This document shows positions 33,777-42,480 of a stretch of 64,000 nucleotides of DNA, piece by piece. Under the pieces are notes generated by a model. The model was not told the origin of the DNA, made no database searches, and saw only the letters and a list, made by a program, of their open reading frames with translations. Source of the stretch: Pacificispira sp002696645 (GTDB lineage: Bacteria > Pseudomonadota > Alphaproteobacteria > UBA8366 > Aestuariispiraceae); NCBI RefSeq assembly GCF_048892425.1, contig NZ_JBLZHU010000007.1:186001-250000 (forward strand), given 5' to 3'. The stretch's first letter is position 1. Every line of letters begins with the position of its first letter. Made by a program: the position numbers and the translations under genes.

Positions 33777-34190
33777 ATGGCGGTCAGCAAAGATTATCTG
33801 GACTGGCTGTGTGAACGACTGGAGCCGCTGGGGCCCATCACGCCGCGCCGGATGTTCAGCGGCGCGGGCCTGTTCATCGACGGGGCGATGTTTGGCATTG
33901 TGTTGAATGACACGCTGTATTGGAAGAGCGATGCCCTGACCGCGGCACAATTCGATGCCGCAGACTGCGCGCCCTTCAGCTACCAGAAGAAAACCGGCAC
34001 CACCATCGTCGCCGCTCTGCGCAAATGCCCCGATGAGGCCTTTGACGAGGATGACCTGCTGTTAGACTGGGCACGGTTAGGCCTGGAGGCAGGGCGTCGC
34101 GCAGCGTTGAAGAAGGCTGCACGTAAGGCCAGAACCAAGAAGCCTTCGGCTAAGGCCAGTCGGGCGAAAAAGGTAAAAACAAAACCATGA
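33777..34190 (+). CDS. TfoX N-terminal domain protein
   Basis: A 137-residue protein with a single TfoX-N domain (about 1-105, PRRMFSGAGLFIDGAMFGIV followed by DTLYWKSD) and a Lys/Ala-rich tail of about 30 residues (RKARTKKPSAKASRAKK), which may bind nucleic acid. In gammaproteobacteria TfoX/Sxy activates competence genes together with CRP. Alphaproteobacterial stand-alone TfoX-N proteins are uncharacterised. The stop shares ATGA with folA, so it is translated in one operon between thyA and folA. Confidence 0.85.
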   Translation: MAVSKDYLDWLCERLEPLGPITPRRMFSGAGLFIDGAMFGIVLNDTLYWKSDALTAAQFDAADCAPFSYQKKTGTTIVAALRKCPDEAFDEDDLLLDWARLGLEAGRRAALKKAARKARTKKPSAKASRAKKVKTKP

Positions 34191-34711
34191 CAGAAATTCA
34201 CATCGCCTTTGTTGTCGCCATTGCCCGCAATGGGGCCATTGGTATTGAAGGGGGACTTCCCTGGCGTTTGCCCGGTGACCTGGCTTTCTTTAAACGCATG
34301 ACGATGGGAAAGCCGATCCTGATGGGGCGCAAGACCTGGGAATCTTTGCCCCGCAAGCCCCTGCCCGGTCGCCCGAATCTGATTGTTACTCGCGACGCGG
34401 GCTATAAAGCGGATGGGGCCGAGGTGTTTTCCCATATCGATGATGCCCTGGCCCGAGGGCGCAATCTGGCACGAGAAATGGGAGTCGATGAAATCAGTGT
34501 TATCGGCGGCGCAGAAATCTATCGCCAGACCCTGCCTGTTGCGACACGCCTGTATATTACAGAGGTCGATGCAGAGCCCGAGGCTGATACATTCTTCCCA
34601 GACTTTGATCGCAGCCAATGGCAGGAAGCATGGCGAGAACCCGGGCCGCCACCAACGGACCCAGCCATTTCCGCCCCGGATTATTCATTTATTCTGCTGA
34701 CACGGAAATAA
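34187..34711 (+). CDS. folA: Dihydrofolate reductase
   Basis: A 174-residue type I DHFR, regenerating tetrahydrofolate after the ThyA reaction. FVVAIARNGAIGIEGGLPWR carries the Met20-loop region, the catalytic Asp lies in RLPGDLAFFK, MGRKTWESLP binds NADPH, and SVIGGAEIYRQTLP is the late glycine-pair motif. Overlaps the TfoX-like gene by ATGA. A 93-bp gap with no clear terminator precedes trxB. Confidence 0.96.
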   Translation: MTEIHIAFVVAIARNGAIGIEGGLPWRLPGDLAFFKRMTMGKPILMGRKTWESLPRKPLPGRPNLIVTRDAGYKADGAEVFSHIDDALARGRNLAREMGVDEISVIGGAEIYRQTLPVATRLYITEVDAEPEADTFFPDFDRSQWQEAWREPGPPPTDPAISAPDYSFILLTRK

Positions 34712-34804
34712 TCGCAAGGAAGCGGTTGCGGATGCGGGCCGGGTGATTATCTTGACGAAAGATCACCGCCCCCGCGCCACCAACAATCCAGCAGAGGACA
34801 TCTC

Positions 34805-35776
34805 ATGGCCCAGCAGCATCACACCAAAGTCCTGATCATCGGTGCCGGACCGGCAGGATACACGGCCGCTATCTATGCCGCGCGTGCCAATCTGGAACCC
34901 ATGCTGGTTGCAGGCTTGCAGCCCGGCGGGCAATTGATGATTACCACGGATGTTGAGAATTATCCCGGCTATGAGGATGTGATCCAGGGCCCTTGGTTGA
35001 TGGACCAGATGCAAAAACAGGCTGAAAAAGTCGGCACCAAGATCCATTATGACCTGATCATGGATGTTGATTTTACCAGCCGCCCGATGAAGGCTATCGG
35101 TGATGGTGGCACAGTCTATCTGGCCGACAGCATCATCATCGCAACTGGGGCCCAGGCCCGCTGGTTGGGCCTGCCCAGTGAACAGACCTTCATGGGCGGG
35201 GGCGTTTCTGCCTGCGCGACCTGTGATGGATTTTTCTTCCGGGGTAAAGATGTCGCCGTCGTCGGGGGCGGCAACACCGCCGTCGAAGAGGCGCTGTATC
35301 TGACCAATCATGCAAAATCAGTGACCCTGATCCACCGCCGCGACAGTTTGCGTGCGGAAAAGATCCTGCAGGACCGCCTGATCAAACATCCAAAAGTTTC
35401 GGTAATCTGGGATACGGTGGTTGAAGAAATCTGTGGCTCTCAAAATCCCCCCAGTGTTGAATCCCTGAAACTGCGCAATCGAAACACAGACGCCGTGTCC
35501 GAACTTGCCGTCGATGGCATATTCGTTGCCATCGGGCATGATCCCGCGACCGCTGTCTTCAAGGGCCACCTGGAGATGGATGAGGAAGGATATCTGATTA
35601 CCGCGCCGGATTCGACGGCCACCAATCGACCCGGTGTCTTCGCTGCGGGCGATGTGAAGGATAAGATTTACAGACAGGCCGTCACCGCCGCAGGCATGGG
35701 CTGTATGGCTGCCCTGGAGGCCGAGAAATTCATCGCTGAATTGGAATCGTCCGCCGACTCTGAAGCTGCGGAATAG
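34805..35776 (+). CDS. trxB: Thioredoxin-disulfide reductase
   Basis: A 323-residue low-molecular-weight flavoenzyme that reduces thioredoxin with NADPH. FAD-binding GAGPAGYTAAIYAARA (about 13-28), the redox CATC motif in SACATCDGFFF (about 136-139), the NADPH Rossmann motif VVGGGNTAVEEALYL and the C-terminal FAD motif GVFAAGDVKDK are complete. Thioredoxin is the reductant for CysH elsewhere in the window. Normal length. After the stop a 138-bp A+T-rich region leads to bactofilin. Confidence 0.96.
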   Translation: MAQQHHTKVLIIGAGPAGYTAAIYAARANLEPMLVAGLQPGGQLMITTDVENYPGYEDVIQGPWLMDQMQKQAEKVGTKIHYDLIMDVDFTSRPMKAIGDGGTVYLADSIIIATGAQARWLGLPSEQTFMGGGVSACATCDGFFFRGKDVAVVGGGNTAVEEALYLTNHAKSVTLIHRRDSLRAEKILQDRLIKHPKVSVIWDTVVEEICGSQNPPSVESLKLRNRNTDAVSELAVDGIFVAIGHDPATAVFKGHLEMDEEGYLITAPDSTATNRPGVFAAGDVKDKIYRQAVTAAGMGCMAALEAEKFIAELESSADSEAAE

Positions 35777-35914
35777 GTTCTCTCTTCCCATTCACGAAGC
35801 CTTTTTGAAATCTTAACAATGCGACGGTTGAACCTTGTCGCAGGCTAATCTACATTGATTAACAATTAGTTAAGGATTTCTACATCTGGTTCTTATGGGG
35901 AGGAGGAGTACCAT

Positions 35915-36457
35915 ATGTTCGGTTCAAAGGATCGGGAGCAACCACGGCCAGTCACAGAGACGCGCCCCGCGCAACGGTCTCACATCGCTGAGGGCATGTC
36001 TGTGATAGGCGATATTGATGGCGACATCGATCTTTTGCTGGATGGAAAGCTGGAGGGAAATCTTCGCTGTCGTTCCGTAACGGTCGGAAAAACCGGTGAA
36101 GTGTCCGGCCAGATCAAATCGCAGGAAGCCATTATCAACGGCTCTGTTTTTGGCAGCATCGAAGCCAAGATCGTGAAGTTGAACGTGACCGCCACGATGA
36201 TCGGGGATGTCCGCCATGAAGTGATCGAGGTCGCTGCCGGTGCCAAGATCGAAGGCAATTACAGCCACATCTCAGAAAAGGCCTTACCCAAACCCACTCT
36301 GAAATCTTCGCATAAGACCGACAGTGGTGAAAAACCGCCAAAGACGCCAGCGGGCGCGATCAATCAGATCAACCCCGCCCTGTCTGAGACAGGGACCCTG
36401 TCAGAGAAACCAAAATCTGAATCGTTCAGCATAACGACAGAAGCGAAACCGCACTGA
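35915..36457 (+). CDS. Bactofilin (polymer-forming cytoskeletal protein)
   Basis: A 180-residue bactofilin: a short charged N-terminal tail, a right-handed beta-helix of repeated turns (about 22-118, VIGDIDGDIDLLLDGKLEGN through IEVAAGAKIEGNYSHIS), and a disordered Pro/Lys/Ser tail. Bactofilins assemble without nucleotides into membrane-associated filaments that position envelope machinery, stalks or chromosome-segregation factors. A strong GGGGAGGAGGAG ribosome site precedes the ATG. No M23 peptidase gene sits beside it, although that is a frequent partner elsewhere. Confidence 0.93.
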   Translation: MFGSKDREQPRPVTETRPAQRSHIAEGMSVIGDIDGDIDLLLDGKLEGNLRCRSVTVGKTGEVSGQIKSQEAIINGSVFGSIEAKIVKLNVTATMIGDVRHEVIEVAAGAKIEGNYSHISEKALPKPTLKSSHKTDSGEKPPKTPAGAINQINPALSETGTLSEKPKSESFSITTEAKPH

Positions 36458-36536
36458 GTCAGATTGCAGCATCGGTCCATTCCGCTCATTGTAGGGGCAG
36501 GATGATTTTTGACCTTTGCCGAAAGTGCGACATGCC

Positions 36537-37616
36537 ATGCTGATTACAGACATTACCCTGCGGCGGGTGGACCTGCCTCTGGAGCAACCGCTTCGGACCT
36601 CCATTCACCGCATAGACTCCGTCTCCTGCCTGCTGGTGACCCTGACAACGGACACTGGCCTTGAGGGTGAAGGGCATATCTTCGCATTCGGTATTGAGAA
36701 ATTGCGGGTTCTGGAAGCCATGGTTCAGGCATTTGTCCCGATGGTCCTGAACCGCGACCCCTTTATGACAGAAGCCCTATGGGCCGACATGTTCCAGAAC
36801 AGCAATTTCCTGGGCCAGGCGGGCATATCGGTCATGGCCATGACCCCAATCGACATCGCCTGCTGGGATATTGTGGGCAAGGCCAGCGGCCAGAACCTAC
36901 ACCGGGTCTTTGGCGGCAGCCGCCAGCGTGTCGCGACCTATGCCAGCGGCGGGATGTGGCTGGCCGCAAGCCCGACTGATCTTGTCCAGGAAGCACAGGA
37001 TTTCCTGAAACAGGGCTTTAAGGCAATGAAGGTCCGGCTGGGTAAGATCCCCCTGGCACAGAATATCGAACGGGTTGAAGCCGTACGCGACACCATTGGT
37101 CCGGATATCAAACTGATGGCCGATGCCAATCAGGGCCTGTCTGTGCCTGAAGCCATCCAACTGGGGCGCGCCTTGGAACCATACAACCTGTTCTGGTTTG
37201 AAGAGCCCGTCCCCACCTGGGACCGCGCCGGTCACGCAGAAATCCGCACCGCCATCCCCATGGCCCTGGCATCTGGGGAGACGGAATATCTGCGCTATGG
37301 CATCCGGGATATGATTGAGCAGAAATCAGCCGATATCCTGATGCCCGATCTTCAGCGCATGGGCGGCTATACGGAATTTCGGCGGGTCATCGGCCAAATG
37401 GCGGCGGCCAGCATCCCCTTCTCCCCTCACCTGTTTACCGAACACAGCCTGTCCCTGGTCACCAGCGACTGCCTATTCATCGAATATATGCCCTGGTTCG
37501 CCCCACTGTTCCGCGAGAAGGTGACAATCAACCCAGACGGCACCCTGGACATCCCCACCCGCCCCGGCACCGGCTTCACCTTCGACCTGGACGCACTGGA
37601 GGCATATCGGGTTTAG
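36537..37616 (+). CDS. Enolase-superfamily enzyme (mandelate racemase/muconate lactonizing type)
   Basis: A 359-residue enolase-superfamily protein: N-terminal capping domain (about 1-120) and an (alpha/beta)7 barrel. Metal ligands are Asp in LMADANQG, Glu in FWFEEPVPTWD and Glu in ALASGETEY. The acid/base residues are a lysine-region motif AMKVRLG (Lys-x-Arg rather than the common Lys-x-Lys) and an Asp/His dyad (MPDLQRMGG and FSPHLFTEHSL). This fits the mandelate racemase subgroup, mostly acid-sugar dehydratases or racemases; the substrate is unknown. ATG at 36537 chosen. Confidence 0.85.
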   Translation: MLITDITLRRVDLPLEQPLRTSIHRIDSVSCLLVTLTTDTGLEGEGHIFAFGIEKLRVLEAMVQAFVPMVLNRDPFMTEALWADMFQNSNFLGQAGISVMAMTPIDIACWDIVGKASGQNLHRVFGGSRQRVATYASGGMWLAASPTDLVQEAQDFLKQGFKAMKVRLGKIPLAQNIERVEAVRDTIGPDIKLMADANQGLSVPEAIQLGRALEPYNLFWFEEPVPTWDRAGHAEIRTAIPMALASGETEYLRYGIRDMIEQKSADILMPDLQRMGGYTEFRRVIGQMAAASIPFSPHLFTEHSLSLVTSDCLFIEYMPWFAPLFREKVTINPDGTLDIPTRPGTGFTFDLDALEAYRV

Positions 37617-37625
37617 AGCATTGCC

Positions 37626-38579
37626 TTAATGGTGATGGGTATGTTTGAGCGCAGGACTGTCTTCTGCCGCGTGCCCGATCGTCTGGGGTTCTGGGCAGGC
37701 ATGATGGGTGCATTCCAATTCCAATGTGGCGTGGTGGATGTGGAAGTGGGAGGCTAAGCGGTCTTTGATCGCATGTTTGATCGCATCGGCCTGCGACCAT
37801 TTGCCTTCTGTAATCACGACATGGGCGTCCAGGGCGTTTTCGTGTTCCTGCATCTGCCACAGATGGACATGGTGGATGCTGTCCACCCCAGGCACGGCGC
37901 GAATATCACTCAACACCTTTTGCGTATCCAGTCCGGGCGCATTGCCCAGCATTAGGATGCGGATGGCGGGGCCAATCTCACTAAAAGCCATATACAGAAT
38001 ATAGCCCGCAATCAGCAGCGTCACCAAGGGGTCGACCAGCCACCAGTCAAACAGGATCACCAGACTGCCTGCCAGAATAACCGCAACCGACCCCATCGCA
38101 TCGGCCAGATTATGCAGGAAGGCCGCACGGATATTCATGCTGTCCTTGGACATCGAATAGGTCAGCAGGGCGGTGACCAGATCCACCACCAGCGCAACAG
38201 CGGCAATGATGACCACCATCCACCCCGCCACTGGTTCAGGTTGAAAGAACCGCATCACGGCCTCATAGACCAGATACAGGCCGATCACGATCAGGGTCGT
38301 ATAATTGACCAATGCGGCAACGACTTCTGCGCGACCATAGCCAAAGGTCATATCCTCATTCGCCGGTCGCCTGGCGATCTTGCGGGCAACGAAGGCAATG
38401 ATCAGCGAAATCGCGTCCGAAAAATTATGCAGGGCATCGGCGATCAGGGCCAGACTGCCCGACAGGACACCACCGACAATCTGCACCACCGTCAGGGCCA
38501 TGTTCACGAACACAGCCCAGAACACTTTCGCATCCCCTGCTTCGGGATCAACGTGATGGTGGTGGTGATGACCCGCCAT
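37626..38579 (-). CDS. Cation diffusion facilitator (zinc/cobalt/cadmium exporter)
   Basis: A 317-residue CDF transporter with six transmembrane helices (about 20-215) and a cytoplasmic C-terminal metal-binding domain. The zinc site is visible in TM2 (DALHNFSDAISL) and TM5 (HNLADAMGSV). A run of six histidines follows MAG at the N-terminus and a His cluster ends the protein, both likely metal-loading regions. It acts as a proton antiporter lowering cytoplasmic Zn or similar ions. It lies 12 bp downstream of the thiolase gene and convergent to the enolase-superfamily gene. Confidence 0.92.
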   Translation of the reverse strand: MAGHHHHHHVDPEAGDAKVFWAVFVNMALTVVQIVGGVLSGSLALIADALHNFSDAISLIIAFVARKIARRPANEDMTFGYGRAEVVAALVNYTTLIVIGLYLVYEAVMRFFQPEPVAGWMVVIIAAVALVVDLVTALLTYSMSKDSMNIRAAFLHNLADAMGSVAVILAGSLVILFDWWLVDPLVTLLIAGYILYMAFSEIGPAIRILMLGNAPGLDTQKVLSDIRAVPGVDSIHHVHLWQMQEHENALDAHVVITEGKWSQADAIKHAIKDRLASHFHIHHATLELECTHHACPEPQTIGHAAEDSPALKHTHHH

Positions 38580-38591
38580 GGCCTTTCCTGG

Positions 38592-39758
38592 TTATTTCAC
38601 TGCCTCCAGAATGGAGACGTAGTTGGCAACCGCCGCACCGCCCATGTTGAAGATACCGCCCAGCTTGGCATCCTTCACCTGTATATCCTCGGCATCGCCC
38701 CGGGTTTGCATGGCGGTTAAGACATGCATGGAAACGCCCGTCGCCCCAATGGGGTGGCCTTTTGCCTTCAAGCCACCGGACGCATTGACCGGCAACTTGC
38801 CGTCTTTCTGAGTAACACCGTCCAGAGCTGCTTTCGCCCCCTCACCACGCTTGGCAAGGCCCATAGCTTCATATTGCATCAATTCCGCGATGGTGAAGCA
38901 GTCATGGGTTTCGACGAAATCCAGATCATCCAGTTTCAGGCCGGACTTGGTAAACGCCTGATCCCAGGCGCGCGCACAGCCATCCAGATAGGTCATGTCC
39001 CGCCGGGACAGCGGCAGGTAATCATTCACCTGTGCCCGTGCCCGGAAAGCGACCGCCTTCTTCATGCCCAAGGCGGTATCCATATCGGCCATGACCAGCG
39101 CCGCAGCGCCATCCGATACCAGCGAACAATCCGTGCGTTTCAAAGGTCCCGCGACAATCGGGTTCTTGTCCGAAACGGTGCGGCAGAACTCAAATCCCAG
39201 ATCTTTGCGAATCTGAGCATAGGGATTGTCACAGCCATTTTTGTGATTTTTGGCCGCGATGGTCGCCAGCGCGTCGGACTGATCGCCATGCTTCTGGAAA
39301 TAGCCATTGCAGATCTGCCCAAAGACGCCTGCAAAGCCCCCTTCGACACCGCTTTCTTCCTTAAGGTAGGACGCCTGCAACAGGATACCACCAATCTCAG
39401 GTCCGGGCGTTGACGTCATCTTCTCCACACCGATGACCAATACGATGCGCCCCTGTTTCGCCTCCAGGAAGTTCACGCCCTGATGCACCGCAGCCGATCC
39501 GGTCGCACAGGCATTTTCCAACCGTGTTGATGGTTTAAAGCGCAATCCATCGACAGAGTTCATGACCAGAGACGACCCGAAATCCTGCTTGGAGAAGCCG
39601 CCATTGTACCAGCCCAGATAGATCGCATCGACATCTTCCGCCGCAACACCAGCATCGGCTAACGCCTGTTCGGCAACACGCCCGATCAGGCTTTCAACAT
39701 CCTCATCTTCTAACTTCCCAAATTTCGTATGGGCCCAGCCAACGATTGCTGCGGTCAT
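38592..39758 (-). CDS. Thiolase family protein (acetyl-CoA acetyltransferase, SCP2-thiolase-like)
   Basis: A 388-residue thiolase fold. The nucleophilic Cys is in RLENACATGSAAVHQG (about 89), a catalytic His region is FVETHDCFTIAELMQYEAMG, and the C-terminal NASGGLKAKGHPIGATG is the thiolase glycine motif. The sequence resembles the SCP2/thiolase-like branch rather than classical PcaF or PhaA. Directly downstream of pcaG it might serve the last step of the beta-ketoadipate pathway, but this is inference. A GAGGAG site precedes its ATG. An 83-bp gap separates it from pcaG. Confidence 0.85.
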   Translation of the reverse strand: MTAAIVGWAHTKFGKLEDEDVESLIGRVAEQALADAGVAAEDVDAIYLGWYNGGFSKQDFGSSLVMNSVDGLRFKPSTRLENACATGSAAVHQGVNFLEAKQGRIVLVIGVEKMTSTPGPEIGGILLQASYLKEESGVEGGFAGVFGQICNGYFQKHGDQSDALATIAAKNHKNGCDNPYAQIRKDLGFEFCRTVSDKNPIVAGPLKRTDCSLVSDGAAALVMADMDTALGMKKAVAFRARAQVNDYLPLSRRDMTYLDGCARAWDQAFTKSGLKLDDLDFVETHDCFTIAELMQYEAMGLAKRGEGAKAALDGVTQKDGKLPVNASGGLKAKGHPIGATGVSMHVLTAMQTRGDAEDIQVKDAKLGGIFNMGGAAVANYVSILEAVK

Positions 39759-39841
39759 GATATCGTCTCCTCAAATGTTTTGTTTCTCTGACTCTATCCC
39801 AACTGGAAGAGACGGTCGAGGCCTCCCCCCTGAGCATAAAG

Positions 39842-40432
39842 TCACAGGTCGAAGAACACAGTCTCCCCATCCCCCTGCATGCGAATGTCAAAGCGATAAA
39901 CAATTCCCTGATCCGTCTCCAGACGTTTGGCGATCAGCGTATTGCGTCGGTCTTCCGGCACCAGGGCCAGAACGGGATCGCTGTCATTGGCGGTGGCTTC
40001 ATCCTGGAAGTAAACCCGCGTATAGGCGTGGGACAACAGCCCCCTGGAAAACACGATCATATTGATATGGGGCGCACAGCCAGGCTCCGCACAGCCAGGC
40101 TTCACAGTCTCGAAACGATAGGATTTGTCCGGTGCCGTGCCCGTTCCACAGCGCGCAAATCCCGTGAACCCGCTGTTTGCGCCGCCGGGCGCACCAGGAT
40201 AGCGTCCCTGTGCATCCGCCTGCCAGATTTCCAGCATGGCGTCTTCGATCACTGCCCCCTGGCCATCCAATACGCGCCCTTCCAGGCGAATACGCGGGCC
40301 ACCTGCTTCTGCCAACCCTTCCACTTCCGGCCCGGCAGCGCTTTTCAACGGATAGCCATATTGTGTGGGCGTCAGGCCATAGGCGAAATAGGGCCCGACG
40401 GTTTGTGACGGGGTTTGACCCAGCTTTGACAT
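39842..40432 (-). CDS. pcaG: Protocatechuate 3,4-dioxygenase, alpha subunit
   Basis: The 196-residue alpha subunit; it supports the fold but does not bind the iron. The start MSKLGQTPSQTVGPYFAYGL at 40432 is the family consensus and lies 4 bp after the pcaH stop. IRLEGRVLDGQGAVIEDAMLEIWQADAQG is compressed here as the conserved beta-sandwich core (about 45-75). INMIVFSRGLLSHAYTRVYF is the late conserved strand. With PcaH it opens the ring of protocatechuate to 3-carboxy-cis,cis-muconate. Confidence 0.95.
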   Translation of the reverse strand: MSKLGQTPSQTVGPYFAYGLTPTQYGYPLKSAAGPEVEGLAEAGGPRIRLEGRVLDGQGAVIEDAMLEIWQADAQGRYPGAPGGANSGFTGFARCGTGTAPDKSYRFETVKPGCAEPGCAPHINMIVFSRGLLSHAYTRVYFQDEATANDSDPVLALVPEDRRNTLIAKRLETDQGIVYRFDIRMQGDGETVFFDL

Positions 40433-40436
40433 TGGT

Positions 40437-41138
40437 TCACTCCTCCATCGGGGTAGCGTTGCGGCCACGCAGAACGATATCGAAGCGATATCCCAACGCA
40501 TAGGCCTCTTGTGTCACATCAATTGCGAAATCCGCGACAAGGCGATCCCGTGCACCCTCCGGCGTTGCCAGAAAAATCGGGTCCAGCGCCAAGAGCGGGT
40601 CTCCCGGAAAATACATCTGAGTCACCAGCCTTGTGCCAAAGCTGGGTCCGAACAGCGACAGATGGATGTGATTGGGGCGCCAGGCATTGAAATGGTTCGG
40701 CCAGGGATAAGCGCCTGGCTTAATGGTCATGAACTGATAGACACCCTGATCATCGGTGGCGCACCGGCCGGCGCCAAAGAAATTCGGGTCCAGGGGCGCA
40801 TCATGCTGGTCCTTGCTGTGAACATACCGCCCGGCCGCATTGGCCTGCCAGATTTCCACCAGGGTATTGGGGATCGCGCGACCATCCTCATCCAACACGC
40901 GGCCGGTGACGATAATACGCTCGCCCTGGGGTTCGCCATTCACGCGCCCGTTGCGGGTCAGGTCGGCATCATGCTCAAAGACATGGTCCTTCCCAAAGCG
41001 CGGCCCCAACCCCTCTCCCAATCCGGTTGGCAGTTTGATCAGGGGCTGCTTGGGGCCCCGCAGACCGGTCGATTTGTATCCCGGATCGATATAGGCGGGG
41101 TGGCTGGCCCAATCGCGCGGCGATAAGGAATCCGTCAT
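40437..41138 (-). CDS. pcaH: Protocatechuate 3,4-dioxygenase, beta subunit
   Basis: The 233-residue catalytic subunit binds non-haem Fe(III). Ligands are recognisable: a Tyr in the GAYPWPNHF region and two His in WRPNHIHLSLFG, plus an upstream Tyr around AAGRYVHSKDQHD. The start at 41138 (MTDSLSPRDW) sits 4 bp after the pcaC stop, matching the spacing of the next junction, so pcaC-pcaH-pcaG are tightly coupled. Length is usual for PcaH. Confidence 0.96.
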   Translation of the reverse strand: MTDSLSPRDWASHPAYIDPGYKSTGLRGPKQPLIKLPTGLGEGLGPRFGKDHVFEHDADLTRNGRVNGEPQGERIIVTGRVLDEDGRAIPNTLVEIWQANAAGRYVHSKDQHDAPLDPNFFGAGRCATDDQGVYQFMTIKPGAYPWPNHFNAWRPNHIHLSLFGPSFGTRLVTQMYFPGDPLLALDPIFLATPEGARDRLVADFAIDVTQEAYALGYRFDIVLRGRNATPMEE

Positions 41139-41142
41139 GGCG

Positions 41143-41553
41143 TCATTCTCCTGCTTTTTCTTCTTCGGCCATGGCGGCCAATTCACGCTTCACATATTTG
41201 ATGGCATTGTTCGCGGCGGGCACCCCTGCATAGACTGCGACATGCATCATCACTTCGCGAATATCCTCCGCCGTGGCGCCTGTATTACGGCTGGCGCGAA
41301 CATGCATCGCAACCTCATCGTAATGACCAAGACCCGCCAATAAGGCAATCGTCACCAGACTGCGTTCCCGCTTGGTAAAATGATCTCCCGCCCAGACGGT
41401 GCCCCAGGCCCCTTCCGTGATGAAATTCTGAAAGGGAATATCAAAATCAGTCTTATTGGCTTCAGCACGGTCGACATGCTTGTCGCCCAGAACACTGCGA
41501 CGGACAGTCATGCCTTTTGTGTAGCGATCTTTTGGACCCGATGATGTTGTCAT
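41143..41553 (-). CDS. pcaC: 4-Carboxymuconolactone decarboxylase
   Basis: A 136-residue AhpD-like helical protein that decarboxylates 4-carboxymuconolactone in the beta-ketoadipate pathway. RRSVLGDKHVDRA at the start and FITEGAWGTVWAGDHFTKRE plus HVRASRNTGATAEDIREVMM are characteristic. ATG at 41553 follows GGGAGGG. It heads the pcaC-pcaH-pcaG run. pcaB, pcaD, pcaI/J and the regulator are not in the window. The upstream 295 bases (41554-41848) are A+T-rich and show no gene. Confidence 0.94.
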   Translation of the reverse strand: MTTSSGPKDRYTKGMTVRRSVLGDKHVDRAEANKTDFDIPFQNFITEGAWGTVWAGDHFTKRERSLVTIALLAGLGHYDEVAMHVRASRNTGATAEDIREVMMHVAVYAGVPAANNAIKYVKRELAAMAEEEKAGE

Positions 41554-41848
41554 TGATGTACCCTCCCTAACATTATTCTTCGACATCTAACTATTTTGAT
41601 CACTTTAGCGCTGATCCCCCGACACCTCAATCTGAACGATCTTTGAGAATCGGAAAGACAGGCAGATTTACCGTCAGTTCTTCTATTCGATGTTAGGAGT
41701 AAATAAAATCGATAGGTTACTACAAGCCATCCAATCATGGATCGCTTGAAACCCTCTTCTTCGCACTATAACAGCTTCAACAAGCTGATAGCACTTCATA
41801 CCAGAGGCCTATAGAATTAGAAGAAAATTAAGAAGCAAAGTATTAAGA

Positions 41849-42274
41849 ATGTCAAAAAAACTGCTGATAAACCCAAGATCAGGGTCATACATATTTGGAA
41901 ATGTACCCCAAATTAAATCCAAAAATGACATCATTCCGACAGGAGACATTTTTCTCTTTCAAGGAAAGCATGTGGGCCCGAACAGGGGCTTCGGAGCCAT
42001 ACATATTTGGAGAGAACACGCCAAAGAAATGGCGCAAATCGGACTGACATCTTTTGATGAAGTCCCAAACTTTGTCTCAAACATTGTCCAAATTGGAACA
42101 CCACTATACTTCGGTGACAGATACTCGCGTAAAATTCGACTGATGGCTGTCCGTCATGTCTCCGGCACTGCAATTCTGGAATGCATTCAACGAAACGACG
42201 GCACAATTTGGTCAATTGTCACAGCTTTTTCAGGAACAAATACGCACGGAACCCGTGTGGGATCCGTGCGCTAA
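41849..42274 (+). CDS. Orphan toxin-like protein, possibly of the phage BECR-fold nuclease (PBECR) type
   Basis: A 141-residue protein in an A+T-rich pocket with codon use unlike its neighbours and a poor ribosome site. The pattern GKHVGPNRGFGAIHIWREHA, then FVSNIVQIGTPLYFG, then AILECIQRNDGTIWSIVTAF resembles the BECR-type RNase-like domains I recall from phages and contact-dependent toxins (His-containing first helix, final strand with Thr). No antitoxin, secretion domain or phage genes flank it. Identification is tentative; probably a horizontally acquired remnant or cargo gene. Confidence 0.45.
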   Translation: MSKKLLINPRSGSYIFGNVPQIKSKNDIIPTGDIFLFQGKHVGPNRGFGAIHIWREHAKEMAQIGLTSFDEVPNFVSNIVQIGTPLYFGDRYSRKIRLMAVRHVSGTAILECIQRNDGTIWSIVTAFSGTNTHGTRVGSVR

Positions 42275-42275
42275 T

Positions 42276-42458
42276 TTAGGTGTCGCAGTAGCAGCGTTTC
42301 CTTAGCTCAATGGGTTCGGAAACCACCCGAAGTGTCCTGCGAATAAACTCCCTGCAGAGTTTACCATCCACATGAGCAGGCCGATTTACAGGTGACGCCA
42401 ACTCAAAATGCTCTTTATGACACACATGACAGATAGGCGTTTTCGCGCCAAAAGTCAA
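42276..42458 (-). CDS. Possible small cysteine-rich protein
   Basis: A 60-codon frame from a TTG at 42458, convergent with and one base from the toxin-like gene. The product has CHVC near the start and CYC at the end, with another Cys in between, as in small zinc-binding proteins, and a basic helix-like segment (CREFIRRTLRVVSEPIELRK). GTGAGGA lies just ahead of the TTG but closer than ideal. No family recognised. It may be real, or a chance frame. Confidence 0.25.
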   Translation of the reverse strand: MTFGAKTPICHVCHKEHFELASPVNRPAHVDGKLCREFIRRTLRVVSEPIELRKRCYCDT

Positions 42459-42480
42459 TTCCTCACAGAGACTCCCTTGA

